Shown here one piece after another: positions 1 through 13,256 of a DNA stretch of 64,000 nucleotides (positions are counted from its first letter, which is position 1; each line of letters starts with the position of its first letter). The translations under genes were made by a program, and so were the position numbers. Origin of the DNA: Parasponia andersonii (lineage: Eukaryota; Streptophyta; Magnoliopsida; Rosales; Cannabaceae); the NCBI GenBank assembly GCA_002914805.1, contig JXTB01000503.1, positions 157,470 to 221,469 on the forward strand. Direction: 5' to 3'. A model generated the notes under the pieces. That model was not told where the DNA came from and did not search any database. It saw only the letters and a list, made by a program, of their open reading frames with translations.

Positions 1-3000
1 AAATTAGAAGCATGTGAACAACGAAATGTATCTAATTAAAAGCACATTTAAGAAACTAACCCAACGATTAAGTATATGGGCGAATTTCAAATTGTAAACC
101 AGAAAGAGCAAAAAAATTTACTAGTATTGACCCAATCACAAGTACCTCTCTGTTAATTATCAGGTACCCTTGCCCATCAACCATGTATGAAATCATCATT
201 ACTATATCATATTCAGCATCTGGAAATTTCAGTGGAAGCTTTGTGGTTTCAATATCAAATGCGCAAACACGGACTTCAGCACGCTGAAGGAGATCTGTTC
301 TCCTCTCCAGCATAACATCGTTACTAGATACACTAACGTCATACCACTGCCCACAGCGTATATCTAGGAAGCATGACGTGTCACAGAAGATGAACAATTT
401 TATTTTGGAGTCAGAACCTTTGTTAAAAAAGCAAGTCTGAAAAGCAACGGAACAAACTTACCATTGTCAATGGCAAAGCGAACATGGTAAGGAACATCGT
501 ATTCTCGGAGATCAACAATGTAATCTAGAAAATCTTGGGGCCTTTGTTCTCTACAAACCAAGAAAAAAAATAGCACCAGGAACAGCTTTTTATGTCATTT
601 AAAAAATAAAAATAAAAATAAAAATAGAAAAAAACACTAGCAGACAGGAGACATAAATTGATAACTTTTCACCAAAGAACCATTAATACAAGCATTTCAG
701 GCCAAACAAGGGAACTTCATCCTTCAATTGCAATCACTATTGAGGGGGAAAAAAAAACCTAACCTTTTCCCTGTTAATATTAACTCATAAGCTTCTGTAG
801 CATCAGATTTTGCCTGGTTTCTTTCAACAACATGCAATAGATCGCTCTTTACGCTCATTAGTTGCTGAACAGTGTCGAATGATAGTTTTAAATAAGACTT
901 GCATAAACCAGACAAATGGTTTTTCTGTCCAGGAATGAACACAGATATTAGAATACATCAACTCGTATAAGTATATAAAAAGAAACTTTACATTAGTTCC
1001 CGAAAAAAGAGAACAAAGTTAGAGTAGTTAGTTCCAATTAATAAACTGAAAGAATTTACAAAGGATTAACTTATATTAAAAAGCAACCAGTATCAATAAA
1101 GCAATTTTTTTAACTCAAGCTACTTCAGACTTTAATCATATTTATTAACCAACATAAGGAAATCCATCGTATTAAAAAAAGAAGAAGAAGAAGAAGAAGA
1201 AAGCACCCACAAAGCTATTCAAAAAATTACCATCTAGGACAGAAAGATGCAGCTTATTCAAAGGAAAATGCTGGTTATATAGATATATAAAAATCAGTCA
1301 ATCTGGAGATTAATTTCTATTACATTGTAAAACAGCTTTGCAGCAAACTGGGGTTTGTTTCGCAATACGAATTCAATTGGAGCTTCCAGATTTAGTTTAT
1401 AATCTGAAAGGCTTAACATGGCAGGTACATTTGGGTATCTGACAAAGCAATTTGTACTCCTCTTTCATGTAACCAGTGGTAGTTGAAAGGTTAGGAATCT
1501 TGAGACTGCTATTTGTATGATTAATATACAGACAACTCCTGAATTTCCTAGATTTTCCTAGATTCTATACAGACAACCCCTTCTAAGTTTTTCCTACAAA
1601 TTTCTTTACATACCAGTGAGAAAATGATAAGCAATGACTGACAAAACCATTAAGGACTAGTAGAAATATTGAAGCCACCAATGAAAAAGCGGCTTACAAG
1701 ATCAAGATCTTCTTTCTCCATGATTTCAATATCTGCAATTTGACTTTCATAACGTCGTCTCAAATATGCTTCGACATCCATTTCCATTTGGTCCTACAAC
1801 AATAAGACATATAGGACTTAACATGATCGTCATCTCATCTCACGATCACCATTGTCATCATCGGTGATAGAACTTAATAGTGTTAATTGTCATCCTCATG
1901 AGAAACAAATGCAGAAATTAACCCATAGTTAGAGATGTGTCTTAACATCCATAATCCCATTTGGTCAAGTGAGCAGAAAGAATTGATAGAACATAACATC
2001 AACGTTATGGAAACAACAGTCATGCTTAACACTGCAAACAAAAACAAAATGCAGAAACTAATAGGTGGACAAATAGACTGATAGACACCTTTGTGGCTGC
2101 ATAAAAATAAGGACGGAACTTGTATTTAGATTTGAAAGTGGAACCATCCTGCAAAAGCAGAACATTGAAATAATAAGCGAACACAATAAATCACCGGAAA
2201 GATCTTAAAATATTTAACATTTTCCAGCAAAAAAACAAAGACATGTTTTGTTAAAGGCATTGATCCTTAGAATACAACAGTTACCTGTGAAACAAAATAT
2301 AGATCCACACAATTATAGACTTTGCGAGTATCTTGATCTTCCGAAGATGACTGCAAAATTGCAATGAGGATCCATCACTCCACACGTCAGCATTTAGTGC
2401 TTGAGTAACTCAAACTTTTGAAACCACTTTTAACAGAATATGCAGTAGGGACAAACATATGTAAGCCATTTAAAACTTTTGCCACAAATAACTAGAATTG
2501 TCTGGTGTTATCAAGTTTAAAACTGTTCATCACAGCTGATTTTTTTGTAAAAGAATCTTGGGGGACAGTTGAGTCCACAAAACTATGACAGCCAATTCAC
2601 ATAAAGTAAACCCAATTCCTCAGTGAATTATCACAACCAATTCAGTCAACAATAAATCTAATGCTATATAAATCACAACAAAATATCTAGTAAAAGACCG
2701 CATTTGGGGAAAAACTCAAAAAAGGTACAAGTAAATTATCGATTTTGTAGACTTGGTGGTTTTGATTTTAGAACTGACATATGATTGAATAGTTGTAAAT
2801 GGAGATTTAGCTGCAAAATAAAAAATAAACAAAACCCAGTAATTGTGATAAATACGTAAACAAAAGGTGCTGCTGCTGCAATGGCTTCAGTGGTCCAGAA
2901 AACCTAGAAATTAGTTAACTACAGAGAAAAAACAATAACAAACTAAGTGCTAAAAGGACTTATCAATAATCCATAATTAAAAAAACTAAATTCATGAAAT

Positions 3001-3341
3001 TCAGTTCATCACTTCATCTACCATTTGCCAGTATAAAAGCGTTGAAGACCAAAAATTAAAATTAACCATCAATTTTCTTCCTTTCACTTTCTCGTTGACC
3101 AAACAGACCGCATAGGACCAAATTTCCTACGAATTGGTAAGAATAACAAGACCAAAACCTGAAACTAGCAAAATGAACTTACGGACGCAAAAGTAAGCAA
3201 CCACCCGAGCCTCTTTTCGCCTTCGGAGAAGAGATCAAACCCTAATTTGGCCTCGAGCTCTTCCTCAGCCGTACGAATCAGTTTCTGCTTCTTGGAGTTG
3301 CGAAGGTCTCTGCGGTCCCATTTTCGGCCATCGCCATTCAT
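1..3341 (-). CDS. POL2A: DNA polymerase epsilon catalytic subunit A, N-terminal part (continues beyond left edge)
   Basis: Catalytic subunit of the leading-strand replicative polymerase, acting in the nucleus. Seven exons read in phase: 3341-3183, 2350-2285, 2148-2089, 1793-1698, 924-764, 550-462 and 363-146; the rest lies off the left edge. The start ATG (3341-3339) opens a basic stretch followed by an acidic run and the family segment ending LGWLLTFAS. Later exons carry [44 protein letters not shown] and, in the last exon, [26 protein letters not shown] is the Exo I motif of the 3'-5' proofreading domain, with the metal-binding Asp and Glu intact. All visible junctions are GT-AG and keep frame, so this part looks functional. 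The polymerase domain is not in the window. Family identity rests on recalled conserved segments of Pol epsilon; the choice between POL2A and a paralogue is inference. Confidence 0.95.
1181..1202. repeat. (GAA)n microsatellite in a POL2A intron
   Basis: Seven uninterrupted GAA units inside the intron between the exons at 1793-1698 and 924-764. It follows a short A-run. Confidence 0.9.
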
Positions 3342-3515
3342 GGCTGTGCTCCTAGACCGAGAGTTCTGAGAGCGATTTTTGGATCAAAAATGGCGGAAAG
3401 CTTTGAGAAGAAATGGATAGAGAGTGAGTGGAAAAGAAGGATTGGGAGAAAGAAACCCTTCTGTGATCTGAGAATGGTGCCGCGGGGACTGGCTCGGAGG
3501 CTAAAGGCACAGCGT

Positions 3516-3523
3516 TTTCCCGC
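3516..3523 (+). promoter_or_regulatory. E2F-type site upstream of the polymerase epsilon gene
   Basis: TTTCCCGC lies about 175 bases upstream of the POL2A start codon in a locally GC-rich patch. This is the canonical plant E2F/DP binding sequence, common in S-phase gene promoters. Sequence match is seen directly; binding is inferred from the gene's replication role. Confidence 0.6.
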
Positions 3524-6500
3524 GCTTGAGACTGCTTATTTTATTTGGACTGTAATGACGCAAATACCCCTAATGTTGGAGAAACTTTCTGATTTGATGC
3601 CCCGGTGGAGGAGACTGTAAAAAACATTGTCGTATTGGTCGAACAAATTTGGAACTAAACTTCCTAGCTATGCAGCTATCTCATTTGGTTCTAAATTTCA
3701 ACACTAGTATGAAAAATGAGTTCCATATCATCTTTTTAATAAATAAAAAAGATTATTCCATCCCTACTAATACTATAACTTTGAAAACACAGTATCCATC
3801 TTGAACTTTTTTAAACAATGGGACATACAATGAATTTTGGGGAATTACAAATATATCCTTAGTGAATTCATAGTTTATGGTCCAATCTAGTTCCGGCAGG
3901 TTTTGCTATCCTATTTTTTGAACACCACTTTTATTATCCCATTTTTTCATTATTTAGAATGATGCTATTACCTCAATATACATGGCATAGCATTGAATTT
4001 ATTAATCTTTAGTACTTGTATATGATTGAATAGAAACAACTCATATATTATATATGTTAATATTAAAAATTTAGTGTACGTTTTGATATACCTGACTTCA
4101 TCCATTTTCGTATACCTATAAATAGTCAAATGTAAAATTATGAAATCTTTTGGACTACTAATAATCTACAAAACAAAAAAAGATCATGAGAAAACTTATA
4201 TGACACTGGGATGGTGTTGGCCAAAGGGACTTCGATAGTCAAGTCAATTATCGTAATACGAGATAAAAAGTAAAGTAAAAGTGAAAATAAAGATAATAAT
4301 GTTAAAAAGGAAAGGTTGAGTGAAAGCAAATACTCGTAGCTCTATTGTCAGACTAAAGCTTAACAACCTGAGAATTTAAGAGTTTATTGTATAGAGAAAT
4401 TTTAGATAACAGAGAAATTTTAGATAATAGATATTGAGAGAAAGTCCAAGAGAGTATAGGTGCTACTCATATTATGATGTCCCTCTTTTTTGAGAGGTCA
4501 AGTTATTTATAGGTATAACAAATGACTATTAGCTCCATTTTATTCTCCTCCAATCATGGGATATCTTAAATATCCTACAAGATCTATAGGATAGTTGAGG
4601 ACATGGATCCACTTCCTTTGTCTAGTGTAGGAATTCGAGTTAGAGTTGGTCGTATAGAATAAAAGTGAGAATTTAGAAAGGAGAAACGGAAAAAGAGAAA
4701 TAAAAAGATTTAGGAAGAAGAAAAAGAATAATTCATATAAGAAAAAGAAAGACTTGTAGAGAGAGAATAAGAATATTAGATAAATAATTTATGAATAGTT
4801 ATATATTAATAATCTAGTCTTCTAAATAATGAACATAGAGAAACTTATTTATAAATAAGCTCTTGAACTAAAATAAGGGAACTAAAAATTCTAAAAACAA
4901 TCATAGACGGGAAAATCAAACTAATTACTCAAAATTAAATAAAGCCTAATAATTAAATAAGACATAAGAATATATGTATTAGTTTCAAGCCTGATTATAT
5001 ATTAAAGAGTTGCTAATCTAGCAAGTGGAGTAGGTTTTTTTTATTTGTCGCATTAATTTATATATTTGACCTATTTTGACTCTCCCTTCAATCCACAACG
5101 TGGATTGTTTTATTTGTATAATATAAAATAACAAACTGCTTATAATTTCTTACTTTTTTTGTATAATATTTTTGGATACAATGTTAACCTTTATATCTAT
5201 GACTAGCTCCCATTTTCTTTAGGAGTCATTCTTGCCTATAAATATAGAGGACTACCTTCATTTTTGTCATCTCTATCTTTTCATCTTGGAGGTTGTAAAG
5301 TTTTGAAATGCATTCCTGAAGAAGCTTTGTATTCACAATGTTCTTTTCTTGAAATTCCTTATATTTCTTCAAATGTTCTTGATTATTTTTGCATCATTCT
5401 TTCTGCAATCTATTTGTCAATTCTCTATATTGATTTTGTTTTCCCTATAACCTTTAGAATTTTATGTTTATTGGAAATTATTTTTGATCCATCGATTAGT
5501 ATTTTCGTGTTAATAATGATTATAGTATCGTAGATAACACCCTTTATAATGACTATATTTGTATCATGATTATTATCTAGTATGGACATAAAATAAGTGT
5601 AATACCATTATAGGATGAATGAGATTATAGTATGATTATAGCCTTAGATAACTACAACTTCTATTTAATTGATAGATGGCTACAATCCTTACGGTACCTT
5701 AGTTGTTTCTTTTGTAAGACTGTAATGTCTTCTTATAGGGGTCGACTTAGTTCAAGTTTATCCATATATGTAGTTATGTTATCAAGCGATAAAGATATTT
5801 TGTTATCTAGACATAGGCTTAATCTACTTGTTAGTGATAAATATTATAGTATATTAGATGACGATGAGGTCAACTATGCTAGTGATATGTTCTATATAGA
5901 TATTTCTCTCATTAGTATATATTACTAAGGAGCGTAACGCTAGTAGGGAAAGGGATAAATCATTTGAAAATAATGGAATAATGCAAGTGGAAAGAGGGCG
6001 TCTGATGACTTTCTTATTAAGGATGATAAAATGTCAAAATGTAAGAAGTCTAACTTTGTCTATATGTATATTCTATATAAGAATCCTAAATCCATCAAGC
6101 TGAGGGTTCTTTTGAATAGTGAGAGGGCCAATAGGGACATTCCTAAATCGATTTTTTTTTTTACTTTTTCTTTAAAAGATTATATTTTGTTTCCTCCATT
6201 ATCAACTAGTTTTAGGCCAATAGATGCCAAATGTTCGAAGATTACTTATATCTCTTTAAATTCTTAGCGATAGAGAAACTAAACTGATATAAACTCATGA
6301 ACTTAAAAAACATGACATATTGTAAGACGTCTTATTATTGACATATTGGAAGGATATGTATGTATTTATTTTTATGGACTCACTTATACTTGATGAAATT
6401 CTATCATTTTAGTATAATGCTAGTAAGTTAATCTTTTATTTATGCATTGTATTTTCCAATGGATTAATTGTTAATAATCACTTGATTTTGCATAATATAC

Positions 6501-7170
6501 AAACAATTTCAATTTTATTTTTAATTTTGTGAAAAATCTACTCATGTAATGATTAAGAATTTTATATAATTGACTCACTCTAGTGACATACTTTGACTAC
6601 GGTTAATATTTCAATAAAAAACCAATCACTGTTCTAACAAGGCTATTGTTGTCTTTTTAAAAATAAGACAATTCAATATGCATGCACAAGAAATGAATTT
6701 TGTGTACAAAGTAGTGAAAAATCAAAAGTAACTTTACTTATGAAAAATTTTCAATTGTAAAAAAAATTTCTAGACGTTCTAAAATAAAGCTCTCATATAT
6801 GAATATTATTTTTATAACAAAAGACTATTGTAGGATCCAATTCTTAAGCCTCACCATGTAAGGGCAAATTAAAAGCACCACATTTGATCAAATGGTTTTA
6901 TAGCTCCTATGAATCACACATTATTATACCTTATTGTGAACTGTTCATCTTCCTTAAGAATTTGAGTCTTCTTTTCTTACCTCGTTTATTTATTTATTTA
7001 TTTATTGTTTCTTATCTTTTTTCACTTTTGATCTTAAAACAAATGGAAAAATCATTCCTTGGGACATAGAAATTAAAATGATGAGAAAATGACTAGATCT
7101 CAAATAAATTAAAGACACAAATTCGTCTTCAAGAATCCCATTTTAGAAGATGATGAAGGCAAAAGACAAA
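3524..7170. other. Intergenic AT-rich DNA with no recognised gene
   Basis: Short ORFs are scattered here but none shows a known domain, plausible exon structure or conserved motif. Around 4320-4560 (rc: TATA-like CCTATAAATA near 4510) and 5230-5260 the sequence resembles LTR promoter DNA, so old LTR-element debris is likely but not proven. A small duplication of GAGAAATTTTAGATAA is seen near 4396-4428. Confidence 0.5.
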
Positions 7171-7178
7171 CACACAAC
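7171..7178. repeat. Target-site duplication, left copy (CACACAAC)
   Basis: Matches 11489-11496 in all 8 bases and abuts the first base of the hAT element. Confidence 0.9.
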
Positions 7179-10100
7179 TAGAGGTAGCAATTCGTGTTGC
7201 TGTGTCATAATCGTGTCGTGTCGAGATATATATATATATAACAAGAATATGCTAAACTCGAACATAACATGTTTAATAATTATGTCACCATTTACAAATA
7301 TATACACGACCTGCTAAATTAGTAAGTCACCCATGATACAACACATTTAACACGATATTTACATAGGTCATATTCAGGCTATGTATAACTTATATTAACA
7401 TGTTTACCATATAATCTATTAAACGAATCAAATTACTTGTTAAAGCTAATTAGGTTCTGTATAGGTTAACTTGTCACAATTATTAACCTATTAAGCTAAA
7501 CAATTTAACCTATTTTTATATTTCCAGTATAACATGATAAAATCTAATTAACCCACTCCTTATACTAGTAAAATCGAATTAACATAATTTCTATTTCTAA
7601 TACAATATAACCAACATGACCTCAAGATATATAAGCAATCAAATAAAAAATGTAGTTTGAAGTCTCAAATACATATAACATAATATAGTCTCAATAATCT
7701 AAACAAACATAAAAATAAAGTTTCAACACGTATATGAATTATGATATAACATAGTCTCAAAGATCCAAACTAAAATAGGAAGCACACATATAAGTTTATA
7801 ACATAAATATACATAAGTCTCAACACTTTGACATATATGATATATGACAAACATAAGCCTCATCACATAAAATGAAATAAGGTACAACTCAAACTCCAAC
7901 AAAATTTGAGCAAGTTGTTGAGGATGACCCCTCTTCATTTATGCTCATCTTGAAGATATCTTAAGTAATATCATCCAAGTCATCTTCAAATTTATCTACA
8001 TCAAAGAGTCAAACAAAACAAAGAAATTAGCATATGCAAACTAATACAAATATTAAATTTTGAAAAGAAAAAAAATGAGATAATAATTTAATCATTGTCT
8101 CCATATATCCAATCTCTTAAGAAAATAATTACCTCCACTATGTTAGGTTTAAGTAAGATATGATATTGGTCTAGCACAGGCCTTCCCCCTACACTAAATG
8201 AATCTTCAGAAGCAATAGTAGAAATAAGAATGCTCAAGATGTCGTGAGCCATAGCAACAAGTTATGGATAATGGAATTAATTAGATTTCCAAAAAGCTAG
8301 GATATCTAACTTTATATTTCGAGCCATTCTTGGCACATCTAAGTAGAGCTCTAATTAAAATTTTTGCATAGAGTTGCTCAATTCGTCACTTGACATATCA
8401 TCAAATTCTTATATCACAAAATATTGAACATATATTAAAAACTAAGAATAAGAAAGAATAAATGGATAAAATACACTTAAAGAACAATGCTAAAGAAACA
8501 TTATCTTGAATACTCCCATTCTAGTATCAATATCATCTATTAAAGGTATATTATTGGCATTTTTCCTTTATGGAGAAATAGATGTTGAAAGTTGAGTAGA
8601 TTTTGACTTGTATTCCTCAGACAAAGATTCTAGTTTCTTGTTAACACAAAAATACTCAACAAAATCCTCTCCATAAGTCTTTTTGTAACAAAAGTGAATA
8701 CAATTCAGCTTATATCGAGGATCTAGAATAACCACTATAGCCAAAATTGTACTAAATTCAGATTAATATTTATCAAATTTTGTCCACATTTGTTTGCTAT
8801 AGCTTTCATGTATTCATCTTCCCCCTCTTTATTTTCCTTTTAATAACACATAACACATATAGACACATATAGATTGTAGGAAAATACAAGTTGGCAATGG
8901 GGTACTTTGTGCCAAAAATCATAAGAGTAGCATCATAAAATACTTTCAAAAATGAACTAATTTTCTTCACTTTCTCTCACTCTTCCCTTGAACTACAATT
9001 CTTATAGTTTGAATCACTTAATTCCATATGTTGAAAGGCTCTGCGATAGATAGAGCACTTTGAAACATAAGGTAAGTAGAATTCTATCTAGTAAATACAT
9101 CTTGGTATGACCCTTTCCTGCAACCAACTAATATTAAGTTCACACGTTCTAAAAACTTCTGCTTTCTAACTTGAGATCCCTTGACATATTTAACACTTTC
9201 TCCAATTTTAATAATGGATAGATCAATTTATTTCAACCCTTCTTGAACAATTAAGTTAAGTATGTGAGCACAACAATACATATGAAAATGTTTACCATTG
9301 CATACAAGTAGCCCTTTAAGATTCAATTGGTATTGCAACATCTCAACAAAAACATCATTGGATGCGGCATTGTCTAAAGTAATGCTAAATACTTTGCTCT
9401 CAAGCCCCCATTCACATAACAAGCCATGTAGTTTTTCAGACAATGCTAAACCATTATGTGGAGGAGGCATAAAGGTAAAACTTAACACTTTTTTTTTTTT
9501 TGTTGCAAACACCAATTCTTATCTATATAATGGTATGTCAAACATAAATATCCATCACTTGTCAATAGGGTCTATAAATCTGATATGAAAGATATTCTAT
9601 CATGAGCTACTTCTAACATAGATTTCATAAATGCCTTTTCTTTTTTATACAACTTAAGTGCATCCGCTTTTGTAGTGTTTCAAGATACTAGTTGTATTGC
9701 AGGATGCAAATAAGTAAATATTGTTCTTATGCCTTTATATTCAATTAAATTAAAAGGTAAATCATCCATAATTACAACATGTGGGACTATATTGCAAAAT
9801 TTTTCAGAATCAAACTTAGATCCACCAAGACTTATTGCACCACTATCTTGAGATATCAATAATTGGGCAACATCTGATGATTTCTCCTAATACATGAATC
9901 AATATGCTTTTTCAAATTACCTGTTCTGTATTTACTATCAGCAAAATACTCGACTCCACATAACTTACATCTTGCCCTTTGCTTTTTTATTAGTACCTAA
10001 AGGAAGCATGTCAAAACCTTGCCACATTTTGGAAGTTAACCTTCTCTTACGCTTCAATTGTTGGTCAACACCACCACTTCTATCATTCTCATTACATCAA

Positions 10101-11488
10101 CACTGCTAGACTCTAAATCATTAAGATTGATTTCAAGTCTTTGCTTATCCATCTGTATATCAAAATATATATATAAAAAATCAGCAACACATTAAAAGCA
10201 AAAAAAAAAAAGGGATTTAATATAAAATGATGCACTTTTTTTATTTCCTTAAAAATCAAAGGTTTTTTTATTTAGATTCCACATAGAATTCCAATGAAAC
10301 CGAGTGGAAAACAAAACTCAAATCCAATCAAACCGTATTGCACAATTCGACTAGAGTTAAATGTCCCGTTTTTTTTCATATCAAGTCAATTAGTATACCA
10401 GGTACCTTAAAAAATCAAATAATCATTCCAAATTCATTGTTAGAAGTTTAATAAACTAATATTCACAATAAATGTCAGTATAATTATTACAATATTTTAT
10501 ACATGTATCAAAGTTGTAGGATTTCAAAAACGTACTTGTGACATAAAATTGGAAAATATATAAATATTTCCATAGTCTCTAACGACCTCTCTCACTAGTG
10601 ACTATGGATACACAATTATACATTTTATAATAATCAAATCAAACAAAAAGCATTACAATGAATATATAAACTGTAAAAATATAAATACATGTATATATAT
10701 AAAGAAAGAAAGGAAGAGAGAGAGAGAGAGAGAATGAAGATTCACCTTGAAGAGAGTTGAAATGGAAAATCTGGACAGAGGGAAGTGAGAGCGAGAGCAA
10801 GATTGAAAGTGAGTCCGAGTACAAGGTCAAGAGTAAGATCTTGAGACTAGGATGTCAAAAGTGGCTTCATTCACGGTTGAGGCGAGATCGGTAGGAAAGA
10901 GTAAGAGATTCGTGGGTGAAAGGTTGAAGACCTTGAGATTCTTGTGTGAGGGGTTGAGATTTATGAGTGAATTTGTGAATGAGTGAGATGAGAACTATGA
11001 GAGTTAGATGAGTGGGAGTCCGTGAGAGATAGATTCATAGATAGCATGAAAGAAATGAGGAGATAAGAGGCACCTACTAGCTATTTGTTTATGAATTTTG
11101 AGTTTTAGGTATGTGTGAGTCTAGGGTTTACTCATAAAATAGTAAAATGACAAAAATGGAGTAGGATTGATAGGATACTAGGGTTAATTTGAAAGGCTAA
11201 AAGGTAATTTTGCTCTTTTTTTTTATTAGATTTATTTTAAAATTTTATATTTTTGTGTGTCATAAGTGGGTTCATAACGGGTTAATTTTGGGTTGACATG
11301 ACTTTAATCTATTAATTAATTTTGAATTTAATCGTGTTAAATGTGTCAATTTTAGGTTTAGCAGGTTCACATGCTTTTGACTTATTATTTAATCGAGACT
11401 AATTTGGTTTAACCTATTTTAACCTGTACTTATTTAAGTCAAATACAAACCTATTAACTTCGGGTCGTGACCTGAATTGCCGCTTCTA
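7179..11488 (-). mobile_element. hAT superfamily DNA transposon, 4.3 kb, decayed
   Basis: The element begins TAGAGGTAGCAATTC and its other end, read on the minus strand, begins TAGAAGCGGCAATTC (12 of 15 identical). It is flanked by a perfect 8-bp direct repeat, CACACAAC, at 7171-7178 and 11489-11496. TAG-type inverted ends with an 8-bp target duplication are diagnostic of hAT elements. Subterminal sequence is rich in CGTGTCGTG/GGGTTGACATG-type words. The internal transposase reads on the minus strand and is broken. A GA-rich leader-like region (10700-11060) lies between the transposase start and the right end. Integrity of the ends with a decayed gene indicates an old insertion that could no longer mobilise itself. 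Confidence 0.92.
8138..10152 (-). pseudogene. hAT transposase, degraded
   Basis: A former transposase of the RICESLEEPER/DAYSLEEPER kind. A plausible start is the ATG at 10152. The BED-type zinc finger (about 9890-9978) reads CKLCGVEYFADSKYRTGNLK then HIDSC, but a frameshift and early stop separate it from the upstream GFDMLPLGT segment. The longest intact stretch, 9515-9228, holds the RNase H-like core around ITLDNAASND and CAHILNLIVQEGLK. Further downstream (about 9227-8270) stops interrupt all frames. The C-terminal dimerisation motif survives at 8262-8138 as STIASEDSFSVGGRPVLDQY. Several stops and shifts mean no full protein can be made. Domain names are from known hAT architecture. Confidence 0.88.
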
Positions 11489-11496
11489 CACACAAC
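11489..11496. repeat. Target-site duplication, right copy (CACACAAC)
   Basis: Matches 7171-7178 in all 8 bases and abuts the last base of the hAT element. Confidence 0.9.
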
Positions 11497-13004
11497 TTGT
11501 ATATTATTCTTTACTCACATGTGCCTAATTCTATATATCTTTTTCAATTTTTGTAAGCATGTTTACCAAGTGGGGCTTCATTTCGTGTGATAAATTAAAT
11601 TTCATTGAAGGAAAAGATAGATGAATTCAAATTATATAAAGTTGCGAGGCAACAAAATCAACAAAATCATTTTATATTTTAATATTATGTATATATATAT
11701 ATATATATTAATTTGGATATATGCTCCAATTAGGTGTAGAGCTAAAAATTTAATTCAGATGAGATTAAAATCAAATGTGTTACAATTGTAGGAATAACCT
11801 AACTCAAAACTCGATGGGTGTATTTAAAATTATAAAAATTATGGGAGACAAAGACTAAATTTAGAGGAGGAAAATATTAAATTTGAAAAAAAATTACATG
11901 TTATTTATAAGAAAAATAAAATTCAGGGGAAGAAACAATTACCCCTTTTGGGTCCCATGTGGCTATGCTCTGATCCCAATGAAGGTTTCTGAAAAGAAGA
12001 ATAAATAAAAGCTTCAAGCTTGAAACTGCTTCAGCAAATAAAATAAAAAAATAACAAATAAGGATTTGTGCAAAAAAAAAAATTCAGTAAAGAAGAAAGA
12101 AGAAAAAATAGGTTCAATTCCTTTCTTATAGTTTTTATCATGAAATCTGAGAAAATATGGGATTTAGCAAACCAATTCAGAGGAGCTAATCAGAGAAATA
12201 GAGAAGAGAAAGATTGTTTTTGGTTTGTTTGTTTGTTTGTTTTTTTTTTTTTTNTCATTACAGAATGCACGGTTTGGAAAATATGGTCAAGCGTGAGATT
12301 CCGAATTTTTAACTTACATAGTAGGCTACCAAAACTTATGTAATTATTGTAATAATGATCATTTTTTTTTTCACAAACTGATAAATTTTTACTAAAAATG
12401 AGTTATGTGCAAAATATATAATTTAATAACTATGACTAAAAACGAGATTCTGACTCATAAAAAAATATAATGCCCAATTATATACTTTGTCTATAACTAT
12501 TTTATGTTTTAAAAAATTAAAGTTTGTGATAAAAAAATTATTACTATAAAAATAGTATAATTCAAGGCTATTATCGTGTAAGTTGAAGAATTAAAATTAA
12601 AATTCGGGACAGAGTCGATAGAACAAGTATAATTCAAGAATGATGGATATATTTAAGTTATTTAACCCTTTCCCTTGGGGAAATTTTCCGTGCGCACAAG
12701 TTTTTGCTCACCGTTCATCTTGATCGAATGGTCCAAAAATACCTATAGCCGGTGAGGGCAGAAGATGTGGTCGCACAATAGTTTTTCCCCGTTTGTATAT
12801 ATTAAAAAAGAGAGACGGAGAAAGGGGTCAGAGAGTATTATACTGTATATTAGCAAAAATAAAAGGAAATAAAAATAAAAATAAAAAGGCTTGTTGTTAT
12901 CCAAACTTAAAATATCCATATTGTGGTCCAAGAAATCCTAGACCCGGTACAGGATAAGGATCCGAATACATCCAAACAGAGCCGAAAGCAGGGCGGAGAA
13001 GGAA
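11497..13004. other. Intergenic DNA, with one unresolved base
   Basis: AT-rich, no gene recognised. A (TA)n tract lies near 11690-11708. The base at 12254 is given as n, inside a T-run after TTTGTTTGTTTG, which marks an assembly ambiguity. The last few hundred bases lead into the P2 promoter. Confidence 0.6.
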
Positions 13005-13030
13005 AAACCCTAGTCTCTGCCTCTATATAA
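13005..13030 (+). promoter_or_regulatory. P2 gene promoter: telo-box and TATA box
   Basis: AAACCCTA at 13005-13012 is a telo-box, typical of plant ribosomal-protein gene promoters; TATATAA at 13024-13030 is a good TATA box about 230 bases upstream of the start codon. The start site is expected about 30 bases downstream of the TATA box. Confidence 0.7.
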
Positions 13031-13070
13031 CATGCTTAACCAGCCAAACCGGGCGTCCTCCTCTTAAACT

Positions 13071-13078
13071 AAACCCTA
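13071..13078 (+). promoter_or_regulatory. Second telo-box, near the P2 transcription start
   Basis: AAACCCTA repeated just downstream of the predicted start site, probably in the 5' leader. A paired telo-box arrangement is common in translation-machinery genes. Confidence 0.55.
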
Positions 13079-13186
13079 GAGCAACCTTGCCTCAGAGCTT
13101 CTCCAACGCTTCACGTTTCGTCGGATCTCAACATCTCAAAGTACTTATTCTTCTCTCTATCTCATCATCTATATGCACTTATATAT

Positions 13187-13219
<33 letters not shown>

Positions 13220-13256
13220 TTATATCGTATCTGATAATGGTTTTGGTTTAACAGAA

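Noticed and set aside
1300..1445. Open stretch of about 50 codons (minus strand) in a POL2A intron
   Set aside because: KEDLDL joins directly to KNHLSGL across this intron in phase, as expected for the family, so there is no room for an extra exon.
3390..3620. 76-residue plus-strand ORF upstream of POL2A
   Set aside because: Covers the POL2A leader and promoter including the E2F site; no family resemblance.
5264..6267. Series of short plus-strand ORFs
   Set aside because: Hydrophobic or AT-biased translations with no domain and no splice-consistent joining; more likely old repeat DNA.
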